In this document: one piece after another, positions 44,837 to 54,948 of the stretch
How positions within the stretch are numbered: the first letter of the stretch is position 1
Layout: each line of letters opens with the position of its first letter
Program-made: the position numbers and the translations under genes
Assembly: GCF_020539525.1 (NCBI RefSeq)
Contig: NZ_JACDXX010000004.1
Span: forward strand, 186,001 to 250,000
From: Pseudogemmobacter faecipullorum
GTDB lineage: Bacteria > Pseudomonadota > Alphaproteobacteria > Rhodobacterales > Rhodobacteraceae
DNA: 64,000 nt
Direction of reading: 5' to 3'
Notes under the pieces: generated by a model
What the model was told of the DNA's origin: nothing
What the model saw: the letters and a program-made list of their open reading frames with translations, nothing else
Database searches by the model: none

Positions 44837-45976
44837 ATGAATACGCCGCTTGCAGGCATCCGCGTCATTGAGCTGGCGCGGATCCTCGCCGGTCCCTGGG
44901 CCGGACAGACCCTGTCCGACCTCGGTGCCGAAGTGATCAAGGTTGAGGCTCCGGAAGGCGATGATACCCGCCGCTGGGGCCCGCCCTTCATTGACCATGA
45001 CGGCGAGCGTTCCGCCGCCTATTTTCATTGCACCAACCGGGGCAAGAAAAGCGTGATTGCCGATTTCCGCAGCCCCGAGGGCCAGGAAAAGGTTCGTCAG
45101 CTGATCGCCGGGGCCGATGTGGTGATCGAGAATTTCAAGCTCGGCGGGCTGAAGAAATACGGGCTGGATTATGACAGCCTGCGCCAGATCAATCCCGGTC
45201 TGATCTATTGCTCGATCACCGGCTTTGGCCAGACCGGCCCCTATGCGCATCGCGCCGGCTATGATTTTATCATCCAGGGCATGGCCGGGATGATGAGCGT
45301 CACCGGCTCGGCCGATGGCCAGCCGCAGAAGGTCGGCGTGGCGGTGACCGATGTCTTTACCGGCATCTATGCCAGTAATGCGATTATGGCGGCGCTGATC
45401 CAGCGCGCCCGCACCGGCGAGGGTCAGCATATCGATATGGCGCTGATGGATGTGGCGGTCTCTGTCATGGCCAATCAGACGCTGAATTACCTCGCAACCG
45501 GCACCGCGCCGCAGAAGATGGGCAATGCGCATCCCAATCTCGCGCCCTATGCGGTGTTCGATTGCGCCGATGGCTGGCTGATTCTCGCAATCGGCAATGA
45601 TGGTCAGTTCCGCAGGCTCTGCGCTTTGCTGGACCTGGGCGCTCTGGCCGAAGATCCGCGCTTCCTCAGCAATGCCGATCGCGTTGCCAATCGCGAGGCG
45701 ATGACGGTGCTGCTGAGCGAAGCCACGCGAAAGATGACCAAAGCTGCACTGCTGGCTGCCTGCGAGGCTGAGGGCGTTCCGGCGGGGCCGATCAATGACA
45801 TGGCCGAGGTCTTTGCCGATCCTCAGGTGGTGGCGCGGGGTATGCAGATCCGTCCGGATGGCCTGCCGGGCGTGCGCAGCCCGATGAGCTTCTCGGGCGC
45901 AGAGCTGGCACTCGGCCGCCCCTCACCGAAACTGGGCGAGCATCAGGAAGAAATTTTCGGCGGGCTGACATCCTGA
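44837..45976 (+). CDS. Family III CoA transferase (CaiB/BaiF)
   Basis: A 379-residue protein starting MNTPLAGIRVIELARILAGP with WAGQTLSDLGAEVIKVEAPE. The catalytic Asp of the family is in HIDMALMDVAVSVMANQTLN, and GIYASNAIMAALIQRARTGE precedes it. It moves CoA between carboxylic acids. Substrates cannot be told from the sequence; formyl-, succinyl- or other acyl-CoA are possible. It is 5 bp from the dsbA-like gene, but a functional link is not obvious. Confidence 0.9.
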   Translation: MNTPLAGIRVIELARILAGPWAGQTLSDLGAEVIKVEAPEGDDTRRWGPPFIDHDGERSAAYFHCTNRGKKSVIADFRSPEGQEKVRQLIAGADVVIENFKLGGLKKYGLDYDSLRQINPGLIYCSITGFGQTGPYAHRAGYDFIIQGMAGMMSVTGSADGQPQKVGVAVTDVFTGIYASNAIMAALIQRARTGEGQHIDMALMDVAVSVMANQTLNYLATGTAPQKMGNAHPNLAPYAVFDCADGWLILAIGNDGQFRRLCALLDLGALAEDPRFLSNADRVANREAMTVLLSEATRKMTKAALLAACEAEGVPAGPINDMAEVFADPQVVARGMQIRPDGLPGVRSPMSFSGAELALGRPSPKLGEHQEEIFGGLTS

Positions 45977-45994
45977 CAAAAAGGGGCCTCCGGT

Positions 45995-46046
45995 GGGATA
46001 TTTAACGACAGGAGAAAGCGCTTTTCATCTGTCCCTTAAATATCCC
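45995..46046. repeat. 52-bp imperfect palindrome
   Basis: GGGATATTTAA (45995-46005) and TTAAATATCCC (46036-46046) are exact inverted copies. Between them GACAG and CTGTC also pair, around a central AAAGCGCTTT. It lies between convergent genes and contains the start of repeat copy 2. Confidence 0.85.
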
Positions 46047-46089
46047 GGGGGGAAAGCGGCCCTGGCCGCGAGGGGGGCAGCGCCCCCCT
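46022..46089. repeat. Intergenic repeat element, copy 2
   Basis: It reads TTTTCATCTGTCC, CTTAAATATCCC, GGGGGG, a GCGGCC-CT-GGCCGC insert, then AGGGGGG-CAGCG-CCCCCCT followed by TTCTTTT. The last hairpin can end transcripts of the CoA transferase gene. Compare copy 1 at 41148-41195. Confidence 0.75.
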
Positions 46090-46094
46090 TTCTT

Positions 46095-47063
46095 TTATCC
46101 GCGCAGCCGGTCCATCACCCGCACCAGGGCTTCGGATATGCCCGGCTCGGACAGAGCATGGCCTGCCATCGGCACGATATTCAGCCGCGCCCGCTCCCAG
46201 CCGCTGGCCAGTGACCAGGCGGATTGCGGCGGGCAGATCATATCATAGCGGCCCTGGATGATATCGGCCGGGATCTGCTCGATCCTGGCGCGGTTTTTCA
46301 GGATCCAGCCATCCTCGTCGAGAAAACCTGCATTGCTGAAATAGTGATTCTCAAGGCGCGAGAATGCGCGGGCATATTCGGCGGGGCTTTCGCCGAACCA
46401 GCCGTCACTCTGGATCGAGGCCAGCGCATTTTCCCATCCGGCCCAGAGGCGGCCAAAGTGGATTTCCTCGGCCCGGTCACCGGAGAACAGGCGGCGGTGA
46501 TAGGCGGCGATCAGATCGTCGCGCTCCTCCTCGGGGATCGGCGCGACAAAGCGCTGCCAGAGATCGGGGAAGAACGCGCCGGCGCCACCGCCATAGAACC
46601 AGCGCAGCTCGGCCCGGGTCATCAGAAAAACGCCGCGCAGAACCAGGTGACGCAGCCGTTCGGGATGCGAAATGGCGCAGATCAGGGCGAGGGTCGCCCC
46701 CCAGCTGCCACCAAAGCCGATATAGCGCCCGATCCCCAGATCGGTGCAGATCCGTTCGGTATCGCGCACCAGATGCCAGCTGGTATTGTTCCCGACCTCG
46801 GCCAGCGGGCGCGAGCGGCCGCAGCCGCGCTGATCAAACAGCACCACACGGTAATAATCCGGGTCGAAATAGCGCCGCATCGCCGGGCTGCAGCCGCCGC
46901 CGGGGCCGCCATGAAACAGAATGACCGGAACCCCGTCGGGCCTGCCGCATTGCTCAACATAGATCTGATGGCCATCGCCCATATCAATCATGCGCTGGTC
47001 GAAAGGCTCGACCAGCGGGTAGAGATAGTCCACAGCGCGTTTTTGACCTGATCTCTGATCCAT
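46095..47063 (-). CDS. pip: Proline iminopeptidase
   Basis: A 322-residue alpha/beta-hydrolase. The oxyanion region is [40 protein letters not shown] is the Pip signature, and the catalytic Ser lies in [19 protein letters not shown]. The later Asp and His are in the [10 protein letters not shown] and [10 protein letters not shown] segments. It removes N-terminal Pro from peptides. It is divergent from ubiG with a 51-bp gap that contains TATATAA. Confidence 0.93.
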   Translation of the reverse strand: MDQRSGQKRAVDYLYPLVEPFDQRMIDMGDGHQIYVEQCGRPDGVPVILFHGGPGGGCSPAMRRYFDPDYYRVVLFDQRGCGRSRPLAEVGNNTSWHLVRDTERICTDLGIGRYIGFGGSWGATLALICAISHPERLRHLVLRGVFLMTRAELRWFYGGGAGAFFPDLWQRFVAPIPEEERDDLIAAYHRRLFSGDRAEEIHFGRLWAGWENALASIQSDGWFGESPAEYARAFSRLENHYFSNAGFLDEDGWILKNRARIEQIPADIIQGRYDMICPPQSAWSLASGWERARLNIVPMAGHALSEPGISEALVRVMDRLRG

Positions 47064-47114
47064 CAGCGCCTATATAACCCGGGCAAATGCCAAAGTCGAA
47101 TGAGGAGCAACAGA

Positions 47115-47858
47115 ATGGACGCCTCTGCCACCACGATTGATCCGGCCGAGGTCGCCAAGTTTGAGGCTATGGCTGCCGAATGGTGGGATCCGAAGGGCAA
47201 GTTTCGCCCGCTGCATCAGATGAACCCCTGCCGGCTGGATTATATCACCCGCCAGATTGCCGCTGAATTCGACCGCGACCTCGCCGGCGCTTTGCCGTTC
47301 AGCGGGCTGCGCCTGCTTGATATCGGCTGCGGCGGCGGGCTTTTGTCCGAGCCGATGGCCCGGCTCGGCGCGGATGTCACCGGCGCGGATGCGGCACCGA
47401 AGAATATTCCGGTGGCCCGGATCCATGCTGAGCAGTCGGGACTGCAGATAGATTACCGCAATACCACCGCCGAGGCGCTCGCTGAGGCAGGAGAGCAGTT
47501 CGATGTGGTGCTGAATATGGAAGTGGTCGAGCATGTCGCCGATCCTCTGGCCTATCTGACGGCCTGTCAGCGCCTGCTCAGACCGGGCGGGCTGATGATC
47601 TGCTCGACGCTGAACCGCAATGCCAAAAGCTTTGCCATGGCGATTGTCGGCGCCGAATGGGTGATGCGCTGGCTGCCCAAAGGCACGCATGACTGGCAGA
47701 AATTCATCACCCCGGATGAGCTTTACGCCCTGATCCGCCAGGCCGGGCTTGATCCGGTGGACCGCAAGGGTATGATTCTTAATCCGGTTTCCTGGCGCTG
47801 GGGCATCTCAGATCGCGATCTCTCGGTGAATTATGTGACGGCGAGCGTGAAACGGTGA
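47115..47858 (+). CDS. ubiG: Ubiquinone biosynthesis O-methyltransferase UbiG
   Basis: The ATG at 47115 ([20 protein letters not shown]) has AGGAG nine bases upstream; a start at 47100 would overlap that ribosome site. The 247-residue enzyme has [40 protein letters not shown] for SAM binding, and [20 protein letters not shown]. It does both O-methylations in ubiquinone synthesis. Its stop overlaps the DUF4105 gene (GTGA). Confidence 0.96.
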   Translation: MDASATTIDPAEVAKFEAMAAEWWDPKGKFRPLHQMNPCRLDYITRQIAAEFDRDLAGALPFSGLRLLDIGCGGGLLSEPMARLGADVTGADAAPKNIPVARIHAEQSGLQIDYRNTTAEALAEAGEQFDVVLNMEVVEHVADPLAYLTACQRLLRPGGLMICSTLNRNAKSFAMAIVGAEWVMRWLPKGTHDWQKFITPDELYALIRQAGLDPVDRKGMILNPVSWRWGISDRDLSVNYVTASVKR

Positions 47859-48835
47859 AAACAGTGATCTTCTGGCTGGCTCTGCTTGTGGTGACGCTCT
47901 GGGGGGCTCTGGCGCTCCGGGTGCAGTTTGCGCAGATCTGGCCGCTGATCACCCTGGCAGCGGCGGTGGCGCTGGTGGTCTGGGCGCGGCTGGGGCCGGG
48001 CTATGGCTGGTGGGGGCTTGGTCTGCTGGCTTTGGGGCTTTTGGGCTGGTTTTTCAGTCTGACGCCGCGCCAGGACCGCGACTGGGCTGCGGATGTCGAA
48101 CATATCGTCAGGGGCCGGATCGAGGGCGATCTCGTGCATCTGGAGAATATCCGCGCCTTCCGCTGGCGTGATGCCGATCACGCCGCGGAGGCCTGGACCA
48201 GCCGCACCATTGATCTGCGGCAGATCACCGGGGCGGATATGATCACCTCGGTCTGGGATAATCCCGATATTGCGCATCTGCTGGTCAGCTTCCGCTTTGC
48301 TGAGGGCGATCCGCTGACCTTTTCGGTCGAGATCCGCCGCGAGAAAGGTGAGAAATTCTCGGTTCTGGGCGGGTTCTTCCGCCAGTTTGAACTGGCGCTG
48401 ATCGCCGCGGATGAGCGCGACATCGTGCAGTGGCGGGCCGTGCCCCGGGGCGAGGAGGTGCGGCTCTATCCGCTGCAGCTGCGCCCCGATCAGCTGGCTG
48501 AGGTGTTTTTGCAATACGTCGCTCTGGGCAATCAGCTCAATGAGGCGCCGCGCTGGTATAATACCGCGCTGTCGAACTGCACCACCGTGGTCTGGCAGCT
48601 GTCGAAAGTGCTGAGCCGTGATCTGCCGCTCAGCCCCAGCCTGCTGCTCTCTGGCCGCCTGCCGGAATATCTCGATGGTTTCGGCGTACTGGCCGGAGAG
48701 GGCAGCCTGAGTGACAAACGCGCAGCGGCGCTGATTTCGGAACGCGCCAGAGCCTGGCCGGAAAGTGGAAGCTTCTCGGCCTGGATCCGGCAGGATGGTA
48801 AGCTTGGTAAGCAGGAAGTGACGGAAGGTTTATGA
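47855..48835 (+). CDS. DUF4105-domain membrane protein
   Basis: A GTG at 47855 overlaps the ubiG stop and opens a 326-residue protein. Three hydrophobic helices occupy residues 2-70, then a soluble domain follows with the DUF4105 pattern [36 protein letters not shown] and [16 protein letters not shown]. The family resembles cysteine peptidase-like folds, and the NC in SNCTTVVW is the likely key Cys. The active domain should be periplasmic. Its substrate is unknown. It overlaps the next gene by 4 bp. Confidence 0.83.
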   Translation: MKTVIFWLALLVVTLWGALALRVQFAQIWPLITLAAAVALVVWARLGPGYGWWGLGLLALGLLGWFFSLTPRQDRDWAADVEHIVRGRIEGDLVHLENIRAFRWRDADHAAEAWTSRTIDLRQITGADMITSVWDNPDIAHLLVSFRFAEGDPLTFSVEIRREKGEKFSVLGGFFRQFELALIAADERDIVQWRAVPRGEEVRLYPLQLRPDQLAEVFLQYVALGNQLNEAPRWYNTALSNCTTVVWQLSKVLSRDLPLSPSLLLSGRLPEYLDGFGVLAGEGSLSDKRAAALISERARAWPESGSFSAWIRQDGKLGKQEVTEGL

Positions 48836-49707
48836 CGGGCGGGGTTTTGCGCAGGATACAGTCTTTCCTCTGGGCGGTGCTTGAGCGGGTGAGTGACGGC
48901 CATTTCGGCCTGGTGGCGGCAGGGGTAGCCTTTTACGCGATGTTTGCGGTCTTCCCCAGCCTGGCCGCCGTGGTGGCAATCTGGGGCATGATGGCCGATC
49001 CGGTGGTGATTGCCGGTTATCTGGCGATTGGCGAGCGCTTCCTGCCGCCCGATGCCAGCATTCTGGTGCATGATCAGGTGATGGGGCTGGTGAGTGCGCC
49101 CGCCGCGACACTGGGCTGGGCGACCGTTCTTTCGCTGCTGGTTGCGCTTTATTCGACCCGCAATGCCGTGGCGGCGCTGATCAGCGGGCTTGATGTGGTG
49201 CACCGCGCCACGCCGCGCGGCTTTCTGCGCGGCCTCGCGCGGGAGGTTACGCTGACCCTGGCGCTGATCGCGGCGCTGATTGCTGCCCTGGCAACGGTGG
49301 TGATCGTCCCGGTGCTGCTGGCACCGCTGGCGCTGGAGACCTGGGCGCCCTGGCTGATCCGGGTTCTGCCCTGGCTTGCGATGTTCTTCGCCGTGCTGGT
49401 CTGCCTGTCGATTCTGTTCCGCTATGGCCCCAACGTGCCAAAAGGCGAGAGATCGGCCTGGTTTTCCTTTGGCGTGATCTTTGCCGCGCTGGCCTGGGCC
49501 GGGGTTTCGATGGGCTTCTCGCTCTATCTTGAGAATTTCAACAGCTATAACCGGATCTACGGCTCGATCGGTGCGGCGATCATTCTGATGATGTGGCTCT
49601 ATCTCTCGGTCTGGGCGATTCTGGCCGGGGGGGCGATCAATGCCGAGCTCGATCAGCGCCGCCGGATTTTGCGGCAGATGGGGCGCGAGCGGCACCGGAT
49701 GCGCTGA
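48832..49707 (+). CDS. YihY/BrkB-family inner-membrane protein
   Basis: A 291-residue protein with about six membrane helices and the family patterns HFGLVAAGVAFYAMFAVFPS, TRNAVAALISGLDVVHRATP, FRYGPNVPKGERSAWFSFGV and NRIYGSIGAAIILMMWLYLS. The family was once called ribonuclease BN, but that activity belongs to another protein; its real role is unknown. ATGA overlap with the DUF4105 gene suggests co-translation. Confidence 0.9.
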   Translation: MTGGVLRRIQSFLWAVLERVSDGHFGLVAAGVAFYAMFAVFPSLAAVVAIWGMMADPVVIAGYLAIGERFLPPDASILVHDQVMGLVSAPAATLGWATVLSLLVALYSTRNAVAALISGLDVVHRATPRGFLRGLAREVTLTLALIAALIAALATVVIVPVLLAPLALETWAPWLIRVLPWLAMFFAVLVCLSILFRYGPNVPKGERSAWFSFGVIFAALAWAGVSMGFSLYLENFNSYNRIYGSIGAAIILMMWLYLSVWAILAGGAINAELDQRRRILRQMGRERHRMR

Positions 49708-49857
49708 AGCGGGTAGGGACAGAGACCCGGAGCACTGCGGGCCTGTCCTTCCCCAGTCTGAGCCGCGGGCAAAGGTATCAGAAGGGGAAGGGCGCGCGGC
49801 CGCTTCCCCCCCGTCTCAGCTTCCGCCTGGATCAGCCCTCCAGCAGGGGGCGCGTGC

Positions 49858-50703
49858 TTAATGCGCCATGAAGACCGGCAGCCCGGCCTGTTCGAGCAGG
49901 TTGCGGGTCGCCCCGCCGAGAATGGCCTCGCGGAAGCGCGAATGGCCATAGGCGCCCATCACCAGCAGATCGGCGCCCAGATCCTGGCATTGCCGTGCCA
50001 GCACATCCGAGACCCGCGGCAGAGTGCGGGCCAGAACCGAAACCTCGGCCCTGACGCCATGGCGCACCAGCAGCTGGCAGAGCGCGCCGCCCGGGTCCGA
50101 GCGTTCGAGGCCGGTGGCGGGGGGATCGATCACGGTGATAACCACCCGCGCAGCCCGCTTGAGGAAGGGCAGGGCCCGCCTTGCCGCCACCAGGGCCTCG
50201 CGGCTCTGGTTCCAGGCAAGCACGATGGTGCCGGGGCTGGCCTTGACCGCCGCTTTCTCGGGCACGATCAGCACCGGGGCCATGCCCTCGAACAGCGCCG
50301 CCTCAACGACGGCTTCGGCCTCGGCCCCATTGCCGGTGACATAGGGTTTGGGCAGTACCACCAGATCGGCATAGCGCGCCCGCATAGCCACCAGCTCATT
50401 GAGCGAGCCGAGCTGGGTGATGGCCGCATCCATCGACCAGCGCAGCATAGGAGGCTGGGCATTCAGGGCTTTTTTCAGCGCCGCTTCGGTCAGTTTCAGC
50501 TCTTCGGCGACCCGGTCTGCCTCCATCTGCAGCATGATGGTGCTGGTGCTCATGTAGGAATAGCCCAGCTGCGAGCGATCTGTGCCGAGGGCGAGCACTT
50601 CGAGATGCGCATCAGCATCCAGCGCGACCGTCGCGGCGCTTGCAATGGCAAGCTCGAGGCCGGTCTGCGAGCCGATCACGCTCAGCAATGATTTATAGGC
50701 CAT
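49858..50703 (-). CDS. Tandem universal stress protein
   Basis: The ATG at 50703 (MAYKSLLSVIGSQTGLELAI), with GGAGG six bases upstream, gives 281 residues. Two UspA folds are seen; the second ends DLLVMGAYGHSRFREAILGG followed by ATRNLLEQ, the ATP-binding G-x2-G-x9-G-S/T type pattern. The first domain is more diverged. It is divergent from ccoN with two FNR-type boxes between them, so it is probably induced with the cbb3 oxidase under low oxygen. Confidence 0.9.
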   Translation of the reverse strand: MAYKSLLSVIGSQTGLELAIASAATVALDADAHLEVLALGTDRSQLGYSYMSTSTIMLQMEADRVAEELKLTEAALKKALNAQPPMLRWSMDAAITQLGSLNELVAMRARYADLVVLPKPYVTGNGAEAEAVVEAALFEGMAPVLIVPEKAAVKASPGTIVLAWNQSREALVAARRALPFLKRAARVVITVIDPPATGLERSDPGGALCQLLVRHGVRAEVSVLARTLPRVSDVLARQCQDLGADLLVMGAYGHSRFREAILGGATRNLLEQAGLPVFMAH

Positions 50704-50775
50704 TTTCACCCTCCGTGGCGGGCATCTTGCCCACGTTTATCAACGCAGCATTGCGCGCTCTGGCTCCGCTTCGCC

Positions 50776-50789
50776 TTGACCGAGGTCAA
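50776..50789. promoter_or_regulatory. FNR-type box 1 (usp/cco)
   Basis: TTGAC-CGAG-GTCAA matches the TTGAT-N4-ATCAA consensus in eight of ten positions and is a perfect inverted repeat. It is 73 bp from the usp ATG and 163 bp from ccoN. Confidence 0.75.
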
Positions 50790-50821
50790 ATCGCCGCTTT
50801 TGCGCGTCACGCGCGCGGGTC

Positions 50822-50835
50822 TTGACGCAGATCAA
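50822..50835. promoter_or_regulatory. FNR-type box 2 (ccoN)
   Basis: TTGAC-GCAG-ATCAA matches the consensus in nine of ten positions, 117 bp before the ccoN ATG. FnrL or a related Crp/Fnr activator would bind here when oxygen is low. Confidence 0.85.
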
Positions 50836-50951
50836 GGCAGCGTGATCGCCGGAACGGCTAGAGAATCCATGCCGACCCCCGGAGGCGGGGGCCTGTCCGG
50901 CATTCGGCCGGGCATATGCGGCCCCGTGAAAAGCGAGACGAGGGACAACCT

Positions 50952-52559
50952 ATGTTGTGGGATTACCTGAAACTGATCGTGCTTGGCATGATTGCGGTAC
51001 TGGCCGCAATCGCTGCCAATTATGCACGAGATCCCGCCTATCTGGCCAATGCGATCACCATCGCTCTGGCCGCTGTCATCACCTTTGTGGTGGTGCTGCG
51101 CCGGGTGGGCGAGCCGGTCAGAACCGACCGGACTGAATATTTTGACAGTGTGGTCCGGGCTGGCGTGATCGCCACCGCCTTCTGGGGCGTGATCGGCTTT
51201 CTTGTCGGCGTGGTCATTGCTTTGCAGCTGGCCTTCCCCTGGCTGAACTTTGAACTGCTGCAGGGTATTGGCAATTTTGGACGGCTGCGCCCGCTGCATA
51301 CCTCTGCCGTGATCTTTGCCTTCGGCGGCAATGCTCTGATCGCCACCGCTTTCTACGTCGTCCAGCGTACCTCGGCGGTGCGGCTCTGGGGCGGCGGTCT
51401 CGGCTGGTTCGTGTTCTGGGGCTATAATCTCTTCATCGTTCTGGCGGCATCGAGCTATCTGCTCGGCGGCACCCAGGGCAAGGAATATGCCGAGCCGGTC
51501 TGGTATCTCGATATCTGGCTGACCATCGTCTGGGTGATGTTCTTCCTCGTCTATGCCGGAACGGTCATCAATCGCCGCGAGCCGCATATCTATGTGGCGA
51601 ACTGGTTCTACCTCGCCTTCATCCTGACCATCGCCATGCTGCATCTCGTCAATAACATGGCGGTGCCGGTTTCGATCTTTGGCTCGGCCGCGGTTCAGGT
51701 GACCTCGGGCGTGCAGGATGCGATGATCCAGTGGTGGTACGGTCATAATGCCGTCGGCTTCTTCCTGACTGCCGGCTTCCTCGGCATGATGTATTATTTC
51801 GTGCCGAAACAGGCCGACCGCCCGGTCTACAGCTATAAGCTGTCGATCATCCACTTCTGGGCGCTGATCTTCCTCTATATCTGGGCCGGTCCGCACCATC
51901 TGCATTACACCGCTCTGCCCGAATGGGCGGCGACGCTTGGCATGGTGTTCTCGATCATCCTGTGGATGCCGAGCTGGGGCGGTATGATCAACGGGCTGAT
52001 GACGCTGTCGGGGGCCTGGGACAAGCTGCGCACCGATCCGGTGCTGCGCATGATGGTGGCGGCAATCGCTTTCTACGGCATGGCGACCTTTGAGGGGCCG
52101 ATGATGTCGATCAAGGCGGTGAACTCGCTGTCGCATTACACCGACTGGACCATCGGCCATGTGCATTCCGGCGCGCTTGGCTGGAACGGCATGATCACCT
52201 TCGGCGCGCTGTATTACCTGACGCCGAAACTCTGGAACCGCGACGGTCTCTATAGCCTCAGCGCCGTCTCCTGGCACTTCTGGCTCGCGACCATCGGCAT
52301 CGTGCTCTACGCCTCTTCGATGTGGGTCTCGGGGATCATGGAGGGGCTGATGTGGCGTGAGGTTGATGCCAATGGCTTCCTCGTCAATGCCTTCGCCGAC
52401 ACGGTCGCAGCCAAAAAGCCGATGAATATCGTCCGCGCGCTTGGCGGGGCCATGTATCTGCTCGGGGCGCTGATCATGTGCTGGAACCTGTGGATGACGG
52501 TGAGGGGCCAGACGGCCCGCGCCCCGGTCAATGCCAATAACGCCATTGCGGCAGAGTGA
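50952..52559 (+). CDS. ccoN: Cytochrome c oxidase cbb3-type subunit I
   Basis: The ATG at 50952 ([20 protein letters not shown]), behind GAGGGA, gives 535 residues with about twelve to fourteen membrane helices. The heme and copper His ligands are visible: [32 protein letters not shown] and [20 protein letters not shown]. It is the catalytic subunit with heme b, heme b3 and CuB. The two low-oxygen boxes upstream fit a high-affinity oxidase. It leads the ccoNOQP operon. Confidence 0.98.
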   Translation: MLWDYLKLIVLGMIAVLAAIAANYARDPAYLANAITIALAAVITFVVVLRRVGEPVRTDRTEYFDSVVRAGVIATAFWGVIGFLVGVVIALQLAFPWLNFELLQGIGNFGRLRPLHTSAVIFAFGGNALIATAFYVVQRTSAVRLWGGGLGWFVFWGYNLFIVLAASSYLLGGTQGKEYAEPVWYLDIWLTIVWVMFFLVYAGTVINRREPHIYVANWFYLAFILTIAMLHLVNNMAVPVSIFGSAAVQVTSGVQDAMIQWWYGHNAVGFFLTAGFLGMMYYFVPKQADRPVYSYKLSIIHFWALIFLYIWAGPHHLHYTALPEWAATLGMVFSIILWMPSWGGMINGLMTLSGAWDKLRTDPVLRMMVAAIAFYGMATFEGPMMSIKAVNSLSHYTDWTIGHVHSGALGWNGMITFGALYYLTPKLWNRDGLYSLSAVSWHFWLATIGIVLYASSMWVSGIMEGLMWREVDANGFLVNAFADTVAAKKPMNIVRALGGAMYLLGALIMCWNLWMTVRGQTARAPVNANNAIAAE

Positions 52560-52570
52560 GCGGGAAACAG

Positions 52571-53314
52571 ATGTCACTTCTCGACAAACATAAACGTATC
52601 GAAACCCATGCAACTTTGCTGATGGTGCTGGCCTTTCTGACGGTCACCATCGGCGGGCTGGTGCAGATTGTGCCGCTGTTCTATCTGGAAAACACCATCG
52701 AGAAGGTAGAGGGGATGCGCCCCTATACCCCGCTCGAGCTGACCGGACGCGATATCTATATCCGCGAGGGCTGCTATGGCTGCCACAGCCAGATGATCCG
52801 GCCGATGCGCGATGAATATACCCGTTACGGCCATTACTCGCTGGCGGCGGAATCGATGTATGACCATCCGTTCCAGTGGGGCTCCAAACGCACCGGGCCG
52901 GATCTGGCGCGGGTGGGCGGGCGCTATTCGGATGAATGGCATGTCGATCACTTCATGGATGCCAAACAGGTCGTGCCGGAATCGGTGATGCCGCCCTATG
53001 GCTTCCTCGCCAGGGCAAAGCTGGATGGTCAGCATATTCAGGAGCTGATCGAGACCCAGGTGATCGTCGGCGTGCCCTATAGCGAAGAGATGGTGGAAAA
53101 TGCCAAAGCCGATTTCCTTGCGCAGGCCAATCCTGATGCGGATACGGCAGGGCTGGAAGCGCGCTACGGCGCCGCGGCCTTCGGCAAAGCGGTGAATATC
53201 CGTAACTTCGACGGCCAGCAGGCACTGACCGAAATGGATGCGCTGATCGCCTATATGCAGGTTCTCGGTACGATGGTCGATTTCTCGACCTTCACCCGCG
53301 ATCCGAACCGCTGA
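52571..53314 (+). CDS. ccoO: Cytochrome c oxidase cbb3-type subunit II (monoheme)
   Basis: The ATG at 52571 ([20 protein letters not shown]) follows GGGAAA; a GTG 15 bases earlier overlaps ccoN. The 247-residue protein has one N-terminal membrane anchor and a heme c site [20 protein letters not shown] (CxxCH at about 68-72). The later segment [20 protein letters not shown] and the axial Met region VMPPYGFL are conserved. It passes electrons to CcoN. Confidence 0.97.
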   Translation: MSLLDKHKRIETHATLLMVLAFLTVTIGGLVQIVPLFYLENTIEKVEGMRPYTPLELTGRDIYIREGCYGCHSQMIRPMRDEYTRYGHYSLAAESMYDHPFQWGSKRTGPDLARVGGRYSDEWHVDHFMDAKQVVPESVMPPYGFLARAKLDGQHIQELIETQVIVGVPYSEEMVENAKADFLAQANPDADTAGLEARYGAAAFGKAVNIRNFDGQQALTEMDALIAYMQVLGTMVDFSTFTRDPNR

Positions 53315-53324
53315 GGAGGCACAG

Positions 53325-53522
53325 ATGGAACATTATTCCTTCCTGCGGACATTGGCCGACAGCTGGGGGCTGCTGGCGATGACGCTGTTCTTCCTTGCGA
53401 TCATCGCCTGGGCCTTCCGGCCTGGTTCGCGCAAGACCCATGACGCAATCGCCAGTTCGATCTTCCGCAATGAGGCCCAGCCTGCGGCAGACCCCCGAAA
53501 CAGCCAGCAGACGGAGGCGTGA
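53325..53522 (+). CDS. ccoQ: Cbb3 oxidase subunit CcoQ
   Basis: A 65-residue protein with one membrane helix (LLAMTLFFLAIIAWAFRPG) and a polar tail containing the usual HDAIASSIFRNE. It stabilises the cbb3 complex. It sits 10 bp after ccoO and 3 bp before ccoP. Confidence 0.93.
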   Translation: MEHYSFLRTLADSWGLLAMTLFFLAIIAWAFRPGSRKTHDAIASSIFRNEAQPAADPRNSQQTEA

Positions 53523-53525
53523 CAG

Positions 53526-54404
53526 ATGTGCGCCAAGCAAGTGAAGCCGCGTGAGGGCGAGCCGCCGACCACCGGCCATGAATGGGATGGTATCCGCGAG
53601 TTTGACAATCCGATGCCGCGCTGGTGGCTCTGGACCTTCTATGCCTGCATCGTCTGGGGCATTGGCTATACCATTGCCTATCCGGCCTGGCCGCTGCTGA
53701 CCGAAGCCACGCGCGGGGTGATCGGTCACGACACCCGCGCCGATGTCGAGGGTGAGCTGGCCGAATGGGATGCGAAAAACGCGGCGATCAAGGAGCAGCT
53801 GATCGCGACGGATCTGACTGCGATCGGCGAGGATCCGCAGCTGGTCAGCTTTGCGGAAAATGCCGGGGCAGCCGTCTTCCGCACCAATTGCGCTCAGTGC
53901 CACGGCGCCGGGGCAGCCGGGGTGCAGAGCCTTGGCTATGCCAATCTGCTCGATGATGACTGGCTCTGGGGCGGGGATATGGAGGCGATCTATCTGACCG
54001 TTTCCCATGGCATTCGCAATACGACCGATCCCGAGGCACGCTATTCGGAAATGCCGAAATTCGGCGCTGATGGCCTGCTCGATAAGGGCCAGGTCGGCGA
54101 TGTGGTTGAATATGTGCTGCAGCTTTCGGGCCAGCAGCATGAGGCGGGCCGCGCCCGTGCCGGGGCGGTGGTCTATGCCGATAACTGCATGGCCTGCCAC
54201 GGAGAGAACGGTGAGGGCGACCGCGAACAGGGGGCGCCGAAGCTGACCGATGCGGTCTGGCTCTATGGGGGCAGCCGCGAGGATATCACCCATAGCGTCA
54301 ATTTCGCGCGTTTCGGGGTGATGCCGAACTGGAACACCCGCCTGAGCGAGGATGAACTCCGCGCTGTCAGCTGGTATGTCCATGGTCTCGGCGGTGGCGA
54401 GTAA
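53526..54404 (+). CDS. ccoP: Cytochrome c oxidase cbb3-type subunit III (diheme)
   Basis: A 292-residue protein with one membrane helix at about residues 36-56, after the typical GHEWDGIREFDNPMPRWWLW segment. Two heme c sites are visible, NCAQCHGAGAAG (about 121-132) and NCMACHGENGEG (about 218-229), with axial Met candidates in ARYSEMPKFG and FARFGVMPNWN. It receives electrons from cytochrome c. It is the last gene of the operon, ending at a terminator. Confidence 0.97.
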   Translation: MCAKQVKPREGEPPTTGHEWDGIREFDNPMPRWWLWTFYACIVWGIGYTIAYPAWPLLTEATRGVIGHDTRADVEGELAEWDAKNAAIKEQLIATDLTAIGEDPQLVSFAENAGAAVFRTNCAQCHGAGAAGVQSLGYANLLDDDWLWGGDMEAIYLTVSHGIRNTTDPEARYSEMPKFGADGLLDKGQVGDVVEYVLQLSGQQHEAGRARAGAVVYADNCMACHGENGEGDREQGAPKLTDAVWLYGGSREDITHSVNFARFGVMPNWNTRLSEDELRAVSWYVHGLGGGE

Positions 54405-54430
54405 GCCGCCGGATCACAGAGCGACAGGGG

Positions 54431-54454
54431 AAAAGGGGCCAGAGGGCCCCTTTT
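54431..54454 (+). terminator. Terminator of ccoNOQP
   Basis: AAAAGGGGCC (54431-54440), loop AGAG, GGCCCCTTTT (54445-54454). The perfect 10-bp A/T-flanked stem works in both directions. Confidence 0.92.
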
Positions 54455-54554
54455 CTTATGGGCCCGACCGGGGCGCGGGCAGAGGCGGAACGGAATATCG
54501 CGCCACTCGTTCTACAGCTGTTCTGCCCCGGCAGAACCGGTGCAGGAGGGCGAG

Positions 54555-54911
54555 ATGACACATCCGGGTGACGGTGAGAAAACCAGCACATTGCCTGGTG
54601 CCGGAGATGGTCCGGAGCGGGATAAGCGCGAAGGCCTGCGCCCGGAGGGCGAGGCCTCAGGCCCGGGCAAGTCCGATGCCCCCGGCAGGCGGCCCGCCGG
54701 CCCCGGCCCAGATACCTGGGCTGAGGCGCACAGCCAGGCTGCAGCCCCGGCTCCTCCTGGCCCGGCATACCGGCCGCACCGCGGGCCGCGTGAGCGGCTG
54801 GATCATCAGGCCGATGGCCAGCTCGCTGATCATCAGGCCAGAGAAGACCTGCCCCGCAAAGACCTGTCCCGGCAAAGACCTGCCCGTCGCCGGACATGCC
54901 ACCGCCCCTGA
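54555..54911 (+). CDS. Possible Pro/Gly-rich small protein (doubtful)
   Basis: An ATG at 54555 preceded by GGAGGGCGAG opens 118 codons to a TGA at 54909-54911. The product (MTHPGDGEKTSTLPGAGDGP onward) is Pro/Gly/Ala/Glu-rich, then Arg/His/Gln-rich, with no domain. Short repeats (GATCATCAGGCC twice, AAGACCTG three times) lie at its 3' end. The good ribosome site favours a gene; the composition and the competing minus-strand frame argue against it. The rest of the ccoP-tRNA gap shows nothing else. Confidence 0.3.
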   Translation: MTHPGDGEKTSTLPGAGDGPERDKREGLRPEGEASGPGKSDAPGRRPAGPGPDTWAEAHSQAAAPAPPGPAYRPHRGPRERLDHQADGQLADHQAREDLPRKDLSRQRPARRRTCHRP

Positions 54912-54948
54912 GGGGAAATACTTTTCTGTCAGAGATATGAGAGAGAAG

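Noticed and set aside
50832-52613. 593-codon minus-strand frame opposite ccoN
   Set aside because: The ccoN frame has all expected heme ligands. The antisense product is rich in His, Asp and Arg with no family features.
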